Below, in pieces: positions 50,001 through 62,084 of a stretch of DNA of 64,000 bases. The notes beneath the pieces were generated by a model. It searched no databases, was not told the origin of the DNA, and saw only the letters and a list, made by a program, of their open reading frames with translations. How positions within the stretch are numbered: the stretch's first letter is position 1; every line of letters begins with the position of its first letter. The stretch lies in contig JAMPIT010000258.1 in the NCBI GenBank assembly GCA_026261815.1, forward strand, positions 14,809,501-14,873,500. Reading direction: 5' to 3'. Made by a program: the position numbers and the translations under genes. This DNA comes from Monarcha castaneiventris obscurior (taxonomy: Eukaryota; Chordata; Aves; Passeriformes; Monarchidae).

Positions 50001-53000
50001 AACGGGTTTAGTACAGACAGAACCTTTATCATTTCCTCAAAACTGCTTGCAAATTAAGGAAAACATACTTAAAGATTTCAAACATGGTAAGTCACCTCAT
50101 TTTTATGCTGTTCTACAAGGTTTTCCTTCAGCTTTGCTTTTTCTTGCATGTGTAGCAACTCATATTCAACAGAAACTGTACTATTCTCCAATGTAGCAAG
50201 GGAAGCCTTGATCAAAAATAGAAAATACAACAAATTTAAGAGTGTTACTAAAATAGCACATTCTAGAATATGATATTACCAGCAAGTGACCTGCAGGCAC
50301 TAGGAAGAGTGACATAAGTATTCTTCCTGTCAAACAGAAATCATAGTCCATAGTTCATTTGTCAGCTCATGAGAACATTTATATTGGATGACAAATACAA
50401 TACAAAAGCTGTAAACTCTTTCAAAACTGAAATTAATAATTGAGGTAAACTCAGTTCTTTAATTTGAAAGAAGTTTAACAGACATAAAAAAGCAATTGCT
50501 ACTTAAGCAATTGTGCAGTTACTGACAGTAAAATAAACAGCATCCTGATTAAGCAGATTTATCATCAGACAACCGTGTTCCTAGTTTTGCCATAAATTTC
50601 CACTGAAAAATTTCAATGTCTCATTTACCCTTACTATTATAAATGGATGGCAAACTTCATTCTAGAAGTTTGGGGTCTCTAGACAGAAGGTCCAAAGAGA
50701 ATTAAGGTGGTTACTTCATAAATGTATGAGAAATGTAGAGCCATTCAACAATGATTTATAATCTCACCTTTAATTTTTTGTTTTCAAGGTAAATCTTTTC
50801 ATTTTCAGAGTTAACAGAATTTAGTTTTCCAAGAATTTCCTCCTCTGAGTTTTTTCTACATTCCTCCTTTCTTTTCATGTCTTCCATCAGGCCTGTGATC
50901 TGACTTGTTAGACAGGAAAGAAGTTCTCTGTAACACACAACGCTTCCAAAACTCTCATTATGAAAATTAAATTGAACATATTCTCCTATTTTCCTTCATT
51001 GTTTATATGTGTATATATAAAAATAAAGGGGGGAATGCATTTAAGCATCCAAAGAAACAATGATCTACTGAAATAAACTCTCTGAAAGAGGAGAGTTTCT
51101 ACTCCAAGGAAGGGGTCTTAGCTCAATTATAGAACACCAAATCATACTTCCAAGAGAACTATGCATATGCACACTATACAAAATGTAATTATATTGAATT
51201 TATAGGGTATATCATATAATGTCCTACTAAGAACATTCTCCAGCTACTTTAGGAATGTCACTTTCCATTATTAAAAGCAAAAATTATGATATGCCTCACT
51301 TTTTGCTTTTTTTAATTAATAAAATTAACAAAATATGTTTTCCTGTTTAGTGAATCACATACTTCTTAGCAGAACAAGTCTTGTTAGAATGGCATATTTG
51401 AAGCAGAGACTTGTATTTCCAACTGAAAAAAAACCAGCAAAAACCAGCTGGAAGCAGAATGAGTATTTGTTCTTTCTTAGATGCCTTCTTGTATACACTG
51501 GACCAACAATGGGCTAGACAGAATTCTGGAGTGATGTTGTCTACCTGCACTTTGGTTAAATTTTAAAATCTGCTGCAAATATTTACAGAAATGTCAGATT
51601 TTCTGGAACAAGACCAAAATATTCAAGCCAGTTTAATTTCAGATGTTAAATACTTGAGCATGAATCAAGTTCTTTGTGAAATAAATATTGTCTCAGACCT
51701 CGAATAAAGACATCTGAAAGTTTCTTTTGCTGGTTTAAATTACAGTCCATATTTCTACCAACAGGAACGGTAAAAGGATGTTTGTCACTGTCTGCCAAAA
51801 AAATGGCATATCCTTCATGTACATTAAGATTTGACTGCATAGTTTCAATAAGATTGGATAATTTTGTTGTGCTTTTCCTTACATGAGTGAACTGTTCCTA
51901 TGGGCATCTGAGAGGAACCCTTCTCTGTCCTCTAGTGAGGTAAGACATTAGTGGAACTGAAATAATTTTGCCATCACTAGTCTGCAGTAGGAACCAGAAG
52001 ACAAGGAACCTTCTTCTGTTCTGTAAACTGAAGGGTTAACACTCAAACTGTTGAATCAGTTATTAAGTAAGTGGTTATGTGGAGGCTGCATAGTAGCTGC
52101 CAGCAAGTTCAGGCTAATCAGAAGTATGCAGGGAGAAGAATACATTCCTTACAGGTACAAGGGAATAAAGCTTTAAAGGAAGTTAAATGCAGCAGACACA
52201 AGGCTAAAAATCTTAAATTTGTTCTTATTTCCAACTTATAAATTCTCCTCAGAATTTTAAAATAGAAATAAACTGATTTACATTGTCAACACTGAGTACT
52301 GCACTACTAAATATCAGCACCCTGTGACTACAGAAATAAACAAAAAAGATCAACAGTCCAGTCCAACTTACTTCTGAAGATCTTCTATTTGAACCTCTAA
52401 TATTGTCTTTTCTTCAATTATTCTATCATGCTGCTTTTTCCAGACATCAGAGGCTGACAATATCTCACACAGTTTGACTTCCTAGAGAATGTAGAAATTA
52501 TAAGTTACGTAACAAAAGAATGCCACTGAGGAATGCCATTTAATTCTACAAATTTTTCTAAACACAAGAGCAATTTAATATAAGATGGTTTTATTTGATT
52601 TCCCTTGTAAAAACAATATGAATTTTCTCTCGTCTCAAAATTAAAATCAACAAAATTACCCACACTTTTTAAAAATCAGAGTCTAAGTACAGACTTACTT
52701 TCAAGGCAGAGACATAGTTAAACACTGGTACTGTATATCAACTGTAGAACACAACATTCCAAACTTTAAGATGACAATATATTCTTACCAAAAAAATTGT
52801 CTTTGATACATCTCAACTACATATAAATTACATCAATAAATACACAAATAAAACTGTGCCAAAATATTTTAGGAATGAAAAGTACTAGCTAGGTAAGAAA
52901 TGAAACATTAGGTAAAATCCCTTAAATGAATACCGATAAATAACCAACACATGCTATCTTGAAAGTACACCACACTTTCAATGAGGAAGAAAACAAGGGT

Positions 53001-56000
53001 GACTTCGAAACATCAGAAGTTCAGGAATTAGTTGCTGTCCCTCTGTACTGCTAATTTTAGTTAAAGAGCTATTACTGCCTTCTCACAAAGATCCAAGAAT
53101 ATAAAAACCATTATTAATCATCTCCTGAGTGTAAAAACATACCTTTAATACTGACATATCCGAAATTATTGCAACACATCTAAGAGTATGAAAACATATT
53201 CTTATTAGGAAATCCAAATAGGGCAATAAGCACAGTTCCAGTGTACCTGGCCTTTTTGAACAAACTATTTCTAGGCAGAGCAAGATTCCAAGGAACAACT
53301 TGGATTAAAGAAGAAGTTTTATACTTGGCTTTTGAAAAGGTTCAGAGCAAGCAGCTTAGAAACAGAAAGCTAAGTAACCACATGAGACATCACATATTAA
53401 TAAATAAAGAAAACTAAGACTGCAAACCTCAGTCATGGATTCTCAGTTAGTACACTGTATTTCTGAGTGAGTCAGTGCTTATCCATAGAGGACTAACAGG
53501 AACCCCAGGAGAGGTTTAACCAAAAGCTGGTGAGACTTCTCTTACTTCCTACAGCTTGAAATGTACAACCTCATGACTTAAGATAATCTCTAAATTTTTA
53601 CAAAACAAAGGTAGTTAATAGTAACAGTTTTCATGACACCTGTAACAACCTTTTCCTTAACAAATGAGCAACAAAACAAAAGACATAGAAGCACAGCCTA
53701 ATCAAACAAATATCTCTATTTTCCACAGGTGAAAGTATTTCAATTGTTCAGTTTCAAACAATACAACACAACATTTCTCACAGCATAGTCACTCACATGT
53801 TCTCTTATTTTAGAGGTTACATTTTTCACAGCTTCTTCAAAGCGTTGAACTCTTTGTTTCTGGGACCTTGTTGCTTTTTTCAGAGCAGTCTTCTTTCGCT
53901 CACTTGTTTCCTTTAAGGCTGACTTCTGGCACTTGTATTCACCAATTTGACGTTTCCACTCTGCTATTTTATTTTCTAGAGTCTGCAGCATAATTAAAAT
54001 AAACTCTTCAAATTCTAAACCTTACAGATAATTTTGCGCCATAAAATAATCAGGAATAGCTGTTACATTTATAACCTGTTTCCGTATTATCTTGGTGTCT
54101 CAAATCTTGTGGTTAATACAAGGAGCTAGCTGAGATAAGTAAAAGAAAAATACAGAGAGAAAGTCATTACAAAGATTAAGAGAAGAGACTGAGAAGGTGC
54201 AGGAGCAGGCTGGAGTAGGGGGAAAGACAGCAATCTAACCATCTCTGGGTGCTCTTGGAAATGAATGCAGAATTTCAATTTAGAAAGCATGGTATGGATG
54301 TTAAACCAATTTATGAGGAGGAAAATAAAATGGTTTCATCAGAGTATTTCTGGAAATAATATCACCTCAATGATGCTACCAGTGATATGCACTGATGTAT
54401 TAGAGTATGTGCTCTGAATCTAGTGACACATACACTACTTGGTCTGGAGATAGCCTGTATGACTGTATATGAAATTTTAATATGAAATTTGATATCTTGG
54501 ATTTGTGTTTTTTGAAGTCAGGAAGCTAGGAAAGGCTGGGGCTTTTCTTTAGTATAGGTATTACAATATGGTCTGCGATTAGATGACAATATACTATTTT
54601 CTTGCCAGATCTCGGAATTTTTTCCATGCATAAAATGGCCCCACTTTATTAATGACATAGATTTGTTTAGTGAACAAAATATTTTTCATAAATAATGAAG
54701 CAGAAATACATTTTAATGCATTTAATAATATTATAAAACATGTACAAAGCAGTCAAGATGGGAACTGGGTTCTACAACTGCCATTATATTATCTTTTCTA
54801 TTACTGTTACTATTTCTGACTAACTAGATGTTTACATCACTCTGATGAGGACAGTACACTGATCCCATTTCATGCAGGAAGCTGATCCCTCTAACTACAT
54901 GGCTTTTGCATTTTTCATCTATATACCATATAAATATGAACGGAAAACAGCAACAGACATTAAAATACTACATGATGATGTTCATTAAAAGCAATATCAG
55001 ACTCTGATTCAAGGAGAATCTCAGATTCTCTTATCAAAAATGACCAAGCTACCAATAGACAATTAGTTTCATAAAGACAAGTGTGAATCCTGTTCATATC
55101 TCTTACTATTCTTCCACTAAACTCCAGCAATGTAGGAAAGCCAGCAGTGTAAATAAATTACTCAGTTCAGTGATAAATATCCTAACTGTAGGAATGATTA
55201 ATACATTTGTTTCCTTCTTTTTAGCCTGGGTCTGACACTACACTATGCACTACATGAATAAAGACCTACTACTTAGCTGCTGACCATGTGAATGTGCCAG
55301 CCTTAATCAAGATATTCATTGCCAGTTGCTATAAAATATGCATATCATGCATGAGGGGATATCTCTCAGCACAAGTCCGGCTAATGGCCCCAAAACTTTT
55401 ACACAATCAAAGCAAAATGTATGTGGTTTTCCAAGTAAAAGATGGTCTTGGGTAGTAGGATTCACCAAAAAGCAAAAGTACTACTTCAAAAAATTAAACA
55501 ATAAAAAAACCCCCTATGTAAATGGCAGTTTTCCTATATAAAAGCTTACAGAGCATCTAATAAACAAAGATGCGACTTGAGGTGGTGGATAAACACCTTC
55601 AATAAACACAGCAAATAGAAAATCTCCGTCTATGTATGGATTTCTTTCACTGTGGGTATAACTAAACAGCTGCTATCCCCTATTATAACCACAGGAGGTC
55701 AGAATCGCACTAAGAATAAGTGCTCTGGGCACTAGTCAGTGGCTGAGGTAAATTCAAATTGAGAACTAATTTCATAAGGGCAATGCTAAGCTTTTGCAAG
55801 ATTTTGTCTAGATATTAACAAAATCCTCCAGCAATTTCTGAAAGTCAACAAAACTTTTAAATAGAGGTTGAATGAAAATACAACTGTATATCAATTTATT
55901 TTATCTAATGAAAATGTTGTTGGAATTCTATAATTGTACTAGGTAGAACAAGAAAACAATTTTTGTTTAGAAGAAAACGTGAGGAATGCAGACATAGACG

Positions 56001-59000
56001 TGATTTAAAATTGCCTTGGTATAGGTTCAGTAACAACCTCAAACGATACAATTAGCAGGGGATAGATGCTAGTAAAAAACGTTCGGAAATTAGAAATACA
56101 TTATTTTTAGCCAATGTTTTCTCATTCTTGACAAGTTCTTGACAAGTTTCATATACTGTATTCTGAGGCCACATACAGCTCCAGCCTCTCACTTTCATAT
56201 ACTGTATTCTGAGGCCACATACAGCTCCAGCCTCTCACACATGACCTCCTCCTTGCCTTTGTCTAGAGCCAGTAACTGATACAAACGCCCAAATTTAACT
56301 TGTGCTTTTCAGAACAGAAAATGGAAATAATTTAACCTACCTCAAACGAAGTGAGATTAGGCATTAGTCTCAGGTGTTTCACTTTCAGTCAGTATTAAGA
56401 GATTTATTGATTCCTTCCCAGACAAAAAGAAGAAACCGGGTATGGCTGTCACTATTCTCTTAGAACAAAAAGGCACCATAGGGAGTTGCCTTTCTCTTTC
56501 TCTTGACCATATGGAGACTGTCCTCTAGACAGCGCAGTTAAGTGAGTGAAAACACTTCTATGCACGTTTCACTTCGCTTCACCGGAAATGTCCAAGTGTG
56601 CACAAGTTGAGAAAGGAAGAAAAAACCAAAAAAAACCCCTTGCAATTAAAATACTGTGGTCAGGCAGATCTTGCAAAATATAAATACTTATGATTTTAAT
56701 TGTTTTAGATTTTTCTTTTACCAAGAATTTGATTTCAAAACAGGCCACAGTAAGGTTTTGCTATTTTTTTTCCAATAAACTGAAACACAAAAATATTTTG
56801 ACCTGTATTTTCACTTTTAATTCATCATTTTCTGCTTCTTTTCTTTCAATCTGACACTGCAGGTGAGCTTGTACTTCCTTTACTGATCTTGACAGTTGGT
56901 TTTCCTTCTGTACGTTGATCTAGGAAAGAAAAACAAACACAAATCTATTGGACTATGCTGTATGATGCTCTCTTTATTTTTTTGTACTATGCTGTCATTT
57001 CTAACTGATGTTTGAAAGTCCTCAAAACCTGGAAAAGAAAAAACATGCTTTACAAGTATATTCACAAGCACTAACTTGCTACTAATTGTATCAATGTTAA
57101 ACAGAAATCACCAAGCTAAAACTATTTATGTGTAATTATTGCATCATATTTAATCTGAGTTTAAGAAGCAGGAATAAGGCCTGGAAGCATGAACTCAGAA
57201 ATCCAGGCTGAGCAAAGGAGTCCAGCTAGCAGGATGACTAACATTAAGCCACACCAATCAGCTGTGCTCTGACTAATTAGACCTGAACTGACCTTCACTA
57301 AACTCCAAAGACCACCATCTACTATTACAAGTATTGATACATTTAATTCAAACTCTAATTTTGAGGGATACGTAAATCATAAGGAAGAGGAAACCCGTGT
57401 CACCAGAACACAGGTCAGATGATTCTATGAAACTTCTTTGAATTTGATTCCTTTGACTCATTCTAAGTAAGAAGTAACAAGGTAGAAAAGCATTGTATTA
57501 TCAGTATAGACTAAAAGAGACTAAAAGAATGTACCAGTGGAAGTGCTCATTATAGATACCAGTAACAAAGTCAGATTCAGTCAAGTATTGATGAAAATGC
57601 CATTTATTGAAATTAATGTAAGAAGGAACCAGGGTTAGCATAGAAAAGCATTTATCCTTTCAGATGCTGGGCGCCCTAAATTGTTCAACATAAGGTAGGT
57701 CTCTAGTCAGGGCATGGTACACCACATAGATCCCATCAACACTGAATTCTGCTGGCATTGGGGTCTTCAGAATCTTTATAGGCTTTTCTGTTCAGCACTT
57801 CTATTCTCAAGGAAAAAGATGTTTCCAGGAAAATGTGCTCCTTCACTTGAAGATAAACACAAGGACATGACAGTAGTTCCCACAGGCTCCTCTATTACGG
57901 CAAGCTGGTAAAGTTTACCCTGCAGCCAAGTGATATGTTCACTTGGTTAAGCAAAAAAAATTCTTAAAGAAGAACCATAGCTCTTAAAATGCCCCAAGGA
58001 GTTACAAATATCAGAGCACACCACTGCCCCCTTAAAGGTTTAACTGAGCCTGTTCGGTCCCTCACTAACACTGAACCACGCTGCATTGCATCCACACAAA
58101 GTGCACTGGAGGTGTTCAATCTCTAACACATACTGCCAAACTACCAGTAAAATGACTTTCAGACTTTTACACTACCCTCTTATACAGGACAATTCTTCCC
58201 TTCCAGTGTTGGTTTTTGCACTGAGTCCCTTCTTTTGGTGCAAAGAATGAATGAATGATCTCTTGCCACCTTGCTTTGATGATATTAGCTCTGCTGCCTG
58301 TACTACCTTTCCTTAAAGAGCCATGGAAACTAACTGAACAGCATCTGCTTAGCTTACTCCATATTATGCCATATAAGTACTTTTTTCCAGAACTATTGAA
58401 AATCAGTAAATCAGAAGTCAAAAGCCTTTAGTCTGGATGTGTGCCCCTCCCTGTACCTGAGGATATTAGTGTTAAGGATAACTGTATCCATAGTTGGTTT
58501 GAATACAGTTTTGGTGGTTTTAAGATACTTCTGTATGAAACATCTTTCAGGATTTTACTTTTCTCATAGGTCTTTGAAATAATTGTTTTACTCAAAATTT
58601 ATATTTTTTAATTAAAAATCTAGTACATTGGAAGAAAACATTCATTCCAATGGAACAGGTCACTCACTTTTTCACACTGAAGCATGGATGAAAGTTCTTC
58701 AATCTGTTTCTCCTTTTCAAGTATTTTTTTCCTGAGATTCTTGATGGGAAAAAAAAGCAACAAAGAAATTATTTTAATGTACGTGTACAACAAAGCCTCA
58801 GTAATGAGCATTGAGGAACATTTCAGATGTAAAACTAGGATTCAATTTTGTGATGGTAAATCACAAATACTCCTACTTTTTCACTCTTACTGAAAATTGT
58901 ATGACCCTATAAGGTAGCCAATTTCAGATGTACAGCATAGAACAAAGAGAATCAAATTTCAATTACTTACAGCATTCTGAATTTCATTTTCGCTTAGCTT

Positions 59001-62000
59001 CTGCATCCAAGTGTTAATGTTTTTACTGCTTAACTGCAACACAGGAAACATTAAAAATTTCTTCTGGTTATAACTGATTTAATATTTTTCAATGGTCTTA
59101 AATTGGTTACATATAATGTGCTACATTTTCAAATTTGCTACCTGGTAAATATTAAAATAACAGCTCACATACTCACAAGCTGCTTAGCTGGCGGTTTAAA
59201 CCCTAAAGATTCAATTTATTTTGTATGTAGAAATTTGTAGCTGAAGAAACAAATCAGGGTTATTCCATACACCTATTATTTATTTATTTTATCAAGAAGG
59301 GCTGTAAATACTGTAGATAAGTGTTATTTAAGCTTGTAGTTAAATGCATTTGTAGTATTCATGATATTTCAAAGACTAATATTAAGTGTTAAAGCCTTTC
59401 AGGAGCCTCAGTTAGTTAGGAGAATTTGAAAATTGAATCAGAAAGCATAAGCTGGAAGATCACAAAAATCAATTTGCACTAACTCTTTGTAGAATTTTTG
59501 TGCCCATGATATCGTCAACTAAACTCATTATTTTAAAATGTCCAATTGTGTGTGTTCACACATAACTTTCTATTTTAAAAAAGTAGACTTGTGTGGCTTT
59601 TAGACTGTAAATCCCAAACATTTTAATTTCACTAATGAGAAGATAAACCCATGAACTCAAGTTGGAAACTCTGGCATCAAAATATTACCACAACTCCTTC
59701 ATCTTACCCTGGCCTGCATGTAATCCCTGATAATGTTCTGTAATCTCGATCCCATGCCTATCTGTGAAGTCAATCCATGGACCTCAATTCTGCATCCAGG
59801 TTTCCACCTTTGCATGCACAGCAAACTTATAAATATTGTATTCAGTAGAAGTCCTCATCTTTTCTGACTACAGTGAATCAGATTTGCTACCAGCAAAAAA
59901 ATAATATATAAACAGGAATGGTGTTTTGTGACCTGACACTGATTTATCAGCAAAAGCACTCCGAAGACTTCCCAGAATTGAGAAGTGACTGGAAACCTAA
60001 ATTACTCATAACATCTTTCCATTCTCAGGAAACAGTTCTCCCCACAGTTCATTCTTTATGAACTTCTTATGTTTTTGTTGAATGATCAACAGAAAGCCTC
60101 ATGTTTGTAAGACAACTAGCATTGTCTATGAAAACCTGAAAATGAAGATTATCTTCAAAATTAAAAAATAAAATTCAAAATAAACACCCATCTTTGTTAG
60201 CTTCTGAAAAAGAGTTAAGCAAGTCAGCAATGATAAATCACATTTAATTTTAAGAGAAATCTACATTCTTCACTCTATCATGTTTCTGTGTGAGTTCCAC
60301 GTGAGTTCCACGTCTACTGTTACACAGGAATTCGCTCACGTCCCCTTCCTGTTTTAACAGAGTTCAACAAACTTCTTCCAAATTTTTAGAAACTTTCTTA
60401 GTGCACAGGACATAACAAAAAAATCTCCCCGCAATGTGTCCATTAAGGAAGATGATATGACTAAATGTTTCTTTCAGACTTGTGTGAGAAATGTACATTT
60501 CCACTGATTCTATGTTTATGCCTTACATATTTTCTTACTTGGTGATCTAGACCATCAGATTCTTTGCTCAGATCAGTAAAATATTTTTCATCTTGGATGG
60601 CTTTTGTAGCTCTATGATAATCCTTTTTATGTGGCTGAAGCAGTGAACAAGCTTTTCCTGTTTCTCCAAGTGGCACACATGTTTTTCCCTGAAATAACAT
60701 TCATAATTATGTAACATTTAGTTTCACCCAGTTAGGTCATTGATATTGCTAATTCAAGGATATCAACATAAAACAAGCCAGGTCCTCAGGAGAATCCTTT
60801 AAGCCAAAGTTTAAAGATCAAAGAATCATTTAGGACTTTCAACAAGGATAAAAGCCTGTGATATCACAGGATGTACCCTCAGTTTGCTCACAGAGCACAC
60901 CTCATCTCCAAGGCAAAGGCAAACAGACTACTTCCAGTGAAGGTGAAGGCCAAGACCTGCTCAGATTCCAATGCTGCTCTTTTTCACAGCAGACTTCTTC
61001 CAATTTTGAGGCAGCAATGGCTTTCCTCTTTTCCCAGTTTGGAAAAGCTTCTCACCAGGCCTGACTTCTCAGGAAAATGATGCTGCCTGTGCCATGGCAA
61101 GCCCAGAGCCGTATCAGACCTACTACCTAAATGCATCCCATTCCCCCACTGCAGCACCAGCAACCTGTCATCACCCTCACCCCTTCTCCAAACACCTCTC
61201 CTGCCTCTACCCTAGCACTCCAGCATGATTGATGCCTTCACCAAGCACAAAGTTATCTGTTTACTCCACTCAATGCTCCACTGACTATTCATTATTTTTT
61301 CAGAAGTGGATTGTGTTGCCTTCTCCACACACCAGGACCCATTTCTCCTGCGCTCAGCCTGTGCCACGTGCATCTCCATCAAAAGGATTTGTCAGACTAA
61401 GAGGTTTTTTTCTTACGTCCATATTCTCCTTCACATAATTGAGAAAATGAGTAACAAATTTGGGAAGTTCCCATCTTAAATAATCACTTCCTCACAGAAT
61501 CAGAATGCAGACTGCTCTGTTTCTAATTGTTGTCTTAAGGCAAGTGAATACACTCAAACATCTAAGGTTTTTTATTTTATACATGTATATGTGTGTGTGT
61601 GTCTTGTTTTATTACAGGATTAGATTTCCTGGCAGACCTCAACTTGTGTAACACACTGCAAATCTTTGTAGCTTTTTCCTGGATATACAACCAAAACCAA
61701 GTTCTTGAATTCAATTACTTTCAGTGAAAACAGCACCTTGGAAGATTAAACATAATGCTTCATTTATCATAGCCAATCTGTGTAAGCAGAAAAGAACAAG
61801 TAAGAATTTTGTCATAGTTTCAGTATACTCTTGCTATGTCCACCACTGTCACTTAGCCATTTTTTGAAATATCACCTGATGTATCACATCTATAACCAGG
61901 AAGTATATTTTTAACCTTGTTAACAAAGTAAATACAATTTAAAAAATCAAGCCTAACAGGAACAGAATGAACTTGCCTCAACAGTGTGAAGAAGAATAAA

Positions 62001-62084
62001 CTTTTCCTGAAGATCAAAATTCAATGAAGGAGCAGTAGAGTCATGTACAGGTAAAGATGAGGATGATTGTGATGATGATGACAT
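43890..62084 (-). CDS. ODF2L: outer dense fiber of sperm tails 2-like (ODF2L/BCAP), 16 coding exons, whole gene
   Basis: ODF2L is a coiled-coil protein of centrioles, centriolar satellites and basal bodies; long isoforms are reported to restrain ciliogenesis. Joining 62084-61977, 60688-60539, 59033-58971, 58739-58668, 56919-56803, 53982-53797, 52481-52372, 50927-50768, 50206-50096, 48874-48770, 48170-48024, 47488-47432, 46059-45974, 45889-45727, 44804-44679 and 44018-43890 gives one frame of about 629 residues ending in TGA. All introns have AG acceptors, and all donors are GT except the first (GC). From residue 87 on, the protein follows mammalian ODF2L (about 640 residues) block by block, for example [32 protein letters not shown] and the terminus YVTMFG. 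It is rich in E, K, Q and L throughout, as expected of a long coiled coil. The first 86 residues (serine-rich start, exon 2) are divergent from the mammalian N-terminus that I recall. The 19-residue exon at 47432-47488 has no mammalian counterpart that I recognise. No frameshift or internal stop is seen. Confidence 0.95.
44679..44804 (-). CDS. ODF2L: ODF2L coding exon 15 (residues 546-587)
   Basis: Forty-two codons from [16 protein letters not shown] to LLCLFHQ, acceptor TACTATTATAG, donor CAA-GTGGGT, phase 0-0. It aligns with mammalian VAEEIEKMSSRESALQ and RKKNEEQNQLV. Confidence 0.95.
45727..45889 (-). CDS. ODF2L: ODF2L coding exon 14 (residues 491-545)
   Basis: 163 bases: one base finishing the split arginine, then 54 codons from [12 protein letters not shown] to EEGRKM. 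Acceptor TTTTGTGTAAAG, donor ATG-GTATTG. The most conserved block is [17 protein letters not shown] against mammalian EYTALARQLEAALEEGR. The donor is weak at +4 to +6. Confidence 0.95.
45974..46059 (-). CDS. ODF2L: ODF2L coding exon 13 (residues 463-491, split codon)
   Basis: 86 bases: 28 codons from [16 protein letters not shown] to KYEDLQ, plus two bases of an arginine codon finished by the next exon. Acceptor CATTTTCACAG, donor AG-GTAACT. It aligns with mammalian GNHNLLTKLSLEEEN. The intron that follows is only 84 bp, the shortest in the gene. Confidence 0.9.
47432..47488 (-). CDS. ODF2L: ODF2L candidate extra exon of 19 codons (residues 444-462)
   Basis: Exactly 57 bases, phase 0-0, encoding [19 protein letters not shown] between acceptor TTTTCTCTAAAG and a consensus donor CAG-GTAAGT. 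Mammalian ODF2L runs directly from the exon 11 equivalent (RELQGQ) to the exon 13 equivalent, so these residues have no counterpart that I recognise. The aromatic and glycine content does not look like coiled coil. It can be skipped without shifting the frame, so it may be an alternative cassette exon, a bird-specific exon or a false call. Confidence 0.5.
48024..48170 (-). CDS. ODF2L: ODF2L coding exon 11 (residues 395-443)
   Basis: Forty-nine codons from [19 protein letters not shown] to LRELEVQ, acceptor CTACTATGCAG, donor CAG-GTGGTT, phase 0-0. It aligns with mammalian MRGQMESHLKELERVCDSL. The first six exon bases, GTGAGG, look like a donor themselves, but the frame and conservation require them as exon. 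Confidence 0.95.
48770..48874 (-). CDS. ODF2L: ODF2L coding exon 10 (residues 360-394)
   Basis: Thirty-five codons from [16 protein letters not shown] to CLEENK, acceptor TGTCCTAG, donor AAG-GTGAGT, phase 0-0. It aligns with mammalian VQKLQEAAEIVKSRCE. Confidence 0.95.
50096..50206 (-). CDS. ODF2L: ODF2L coding exon 9 (residues 323-359)
   Basis: Thirty-seven codons from [17 protein letters not shown] to VEQHKNE, acceptor TTGATCAAG, donor GAG-GTGACT, phase 0-0. It aligns with mammalian TTLAALKDEVVSVENEL. Coiled coil, acidic and basic residues alternating. Confidence 0.95.
50768..50927 (-). CDS. ODF2L: ODF2L coding exon 8 (residues 269-322)
   Basis: 160 bases: one base finishing the split lysine, then 53 codons from ELLSCLTSQ to YLENKKLK. 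Acceptor GTGTGTTACAG, donor AAG-GTGAGA. The match to mammalian ODF2L includes [20 protein letters not shown] against KNSCEEILRKVHSIEYENET. Confidence 0.95.
52372..52481 (-). CDS. ODF2L: ODF2L coding exon 7 (residues 233-269, split codon)
   Basis: 110 bases: 36 codons from [16 protein letters not shown] to EDLQ, plus two bases of a lysine codon completed by the next exon. Acceptor TTCTCTAG, donor AA-GTAAGT. It aligns with mammalian EAKLSETISASNAWKSHYEK. Confidence 0.95.
53797..53982 (-). CDS. ODF2L: ODF2L coding exon 6 (residues 171-232)
   Basis: The longest exon of the gene, 62 codons from [12 protein letters not shown] to SKIREH, acceptor TATGCTGCAG, donor CAT-GTGAGT, phase 0-0. It carries the [15 protein letters not shown] block, matching mammalian KTVALKKASKVYKQR, followed by [13 protein letters not shown]. 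Strongly basic coiled coil. Confidence 0.96.
56147..56238 (+). repeat. perfect 46-bp tandem duplication
   Basis: Units 56147-56192 and 56193-56238 are identical base for base; each begins TTTCATATACTG and ends CCTCTCAC. It lies in the largest ODF2L intron. Just before it, TTCTTGACAAG is also repeated twice. Perfect identity suggests a recent event, possibly polymorphic. Confidence 0.95.
56803..56919 (-). CDS. ODF2L: ODF2L coding exon 5 (residues 132-170)
   Basis: Thirty-nine codons from INVQKEN to LKVKIQ, acceptor CTTTCCTAG, donor CAG-GTCAAA, phase 0-0. It contains [20 protein letters not shown], matching mammalian FSQSVKVVHERLQIQIHKREA. The donor is weaker than the others because it lacks the usual +5 G. 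Confidence 0.95.
58668..58739 (-). CDS. ODF2L: ODF2L coding exon 4 (residues 108-131)
   Basis: Twenty-four codons, [18 protein letters not shown] and onward to LQCEK. Acceptor CCCATCAAG after a long T tract, donor AAA-GTGAGT, phase 0-0. The intron before it is only 231 bp. The match to mammalian NLKKKVFEKEAHIQELS is clear. Confidence 0.95.
58971..59033 (-). CDS. ODF2L: ODF2L coding exon 3 (residues 87-107)
   Basis: Twenty-one codons from LSSKN to EIQNA, acceptor GTGTTGCAG, donor GCT-GTAAGT, phase 0-0. It aligns with the LSSMLLENLTDNES segment of mammalian ODF2L. Conservation becomes readable from here to the C-terminus. Confidence 0.9.
60539..60688 (-). CDS. ODF2L: ODF2L coding exon 2 (residues 37-86)
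   Basis: Fifty codons between acceptor GTTATTTCAG and donor CAA-GTAAGA, phase 0 at both ends. It starts [12 protein letters not shown] and ends DGLDHQ. It is not clearly coiled coil and resembles mammalian ODF2L only loosely (a KKDY element may match KRDY there). Assigned from clean splice sites, phase and position; the least conserved exon apart from the first and the 19-codon exon. Confidence 0.75.
61977..62084 (-). CDS. ODF2L: ODF2L coding exon 1 (start codon; residues 1-36)
   Basis: Encodes a start rich in serine ([10 protein letters not shown]) and ends at HTVE. The ATG is at 62084-62082. The exon itself begins at 62096: an acceptor TTGTTATACAG precedes 12 bases of 5' UTR, so an upstream noncoding exon is required. 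The donor is GAG followed by GCAAGT, a GC-type donor with an otherwise perfect consensus; no GT donor nearby keeps the frame. Phase 0 at the end. Confidence 0.8.

Larger units (their letters stand above)
44019..61976 (-). other. ODF2L introns
   Basis: Fifteen introns between coding exons, from 84 bp (45890-45973) to 2820 bp (53983-56802), small in total as is usual for birds. They are AT-rich and hold no second gene that I can support. Noted inside them are an AT-dinucleotide-rich patch at about 44832-44880, a degenerate duplication near 46165-46230, a 46-bp perfect tandem duplication at 56147-56238, a GTGAGTTCCAC duplication near 60291-60312 and a GT microsatellite near 61588-61602. I recognise no transposon in them. 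Confidence 0.7.

Noticed and set aside
51646..51840. A 64-codon minus-strand frame in an ODF2L intron as an extra exon
   Set aside because: It has no counterpart in mammalian ODF2L and no well-placed acceptor and donor pair; the flanking exons already join in frame and align without it.
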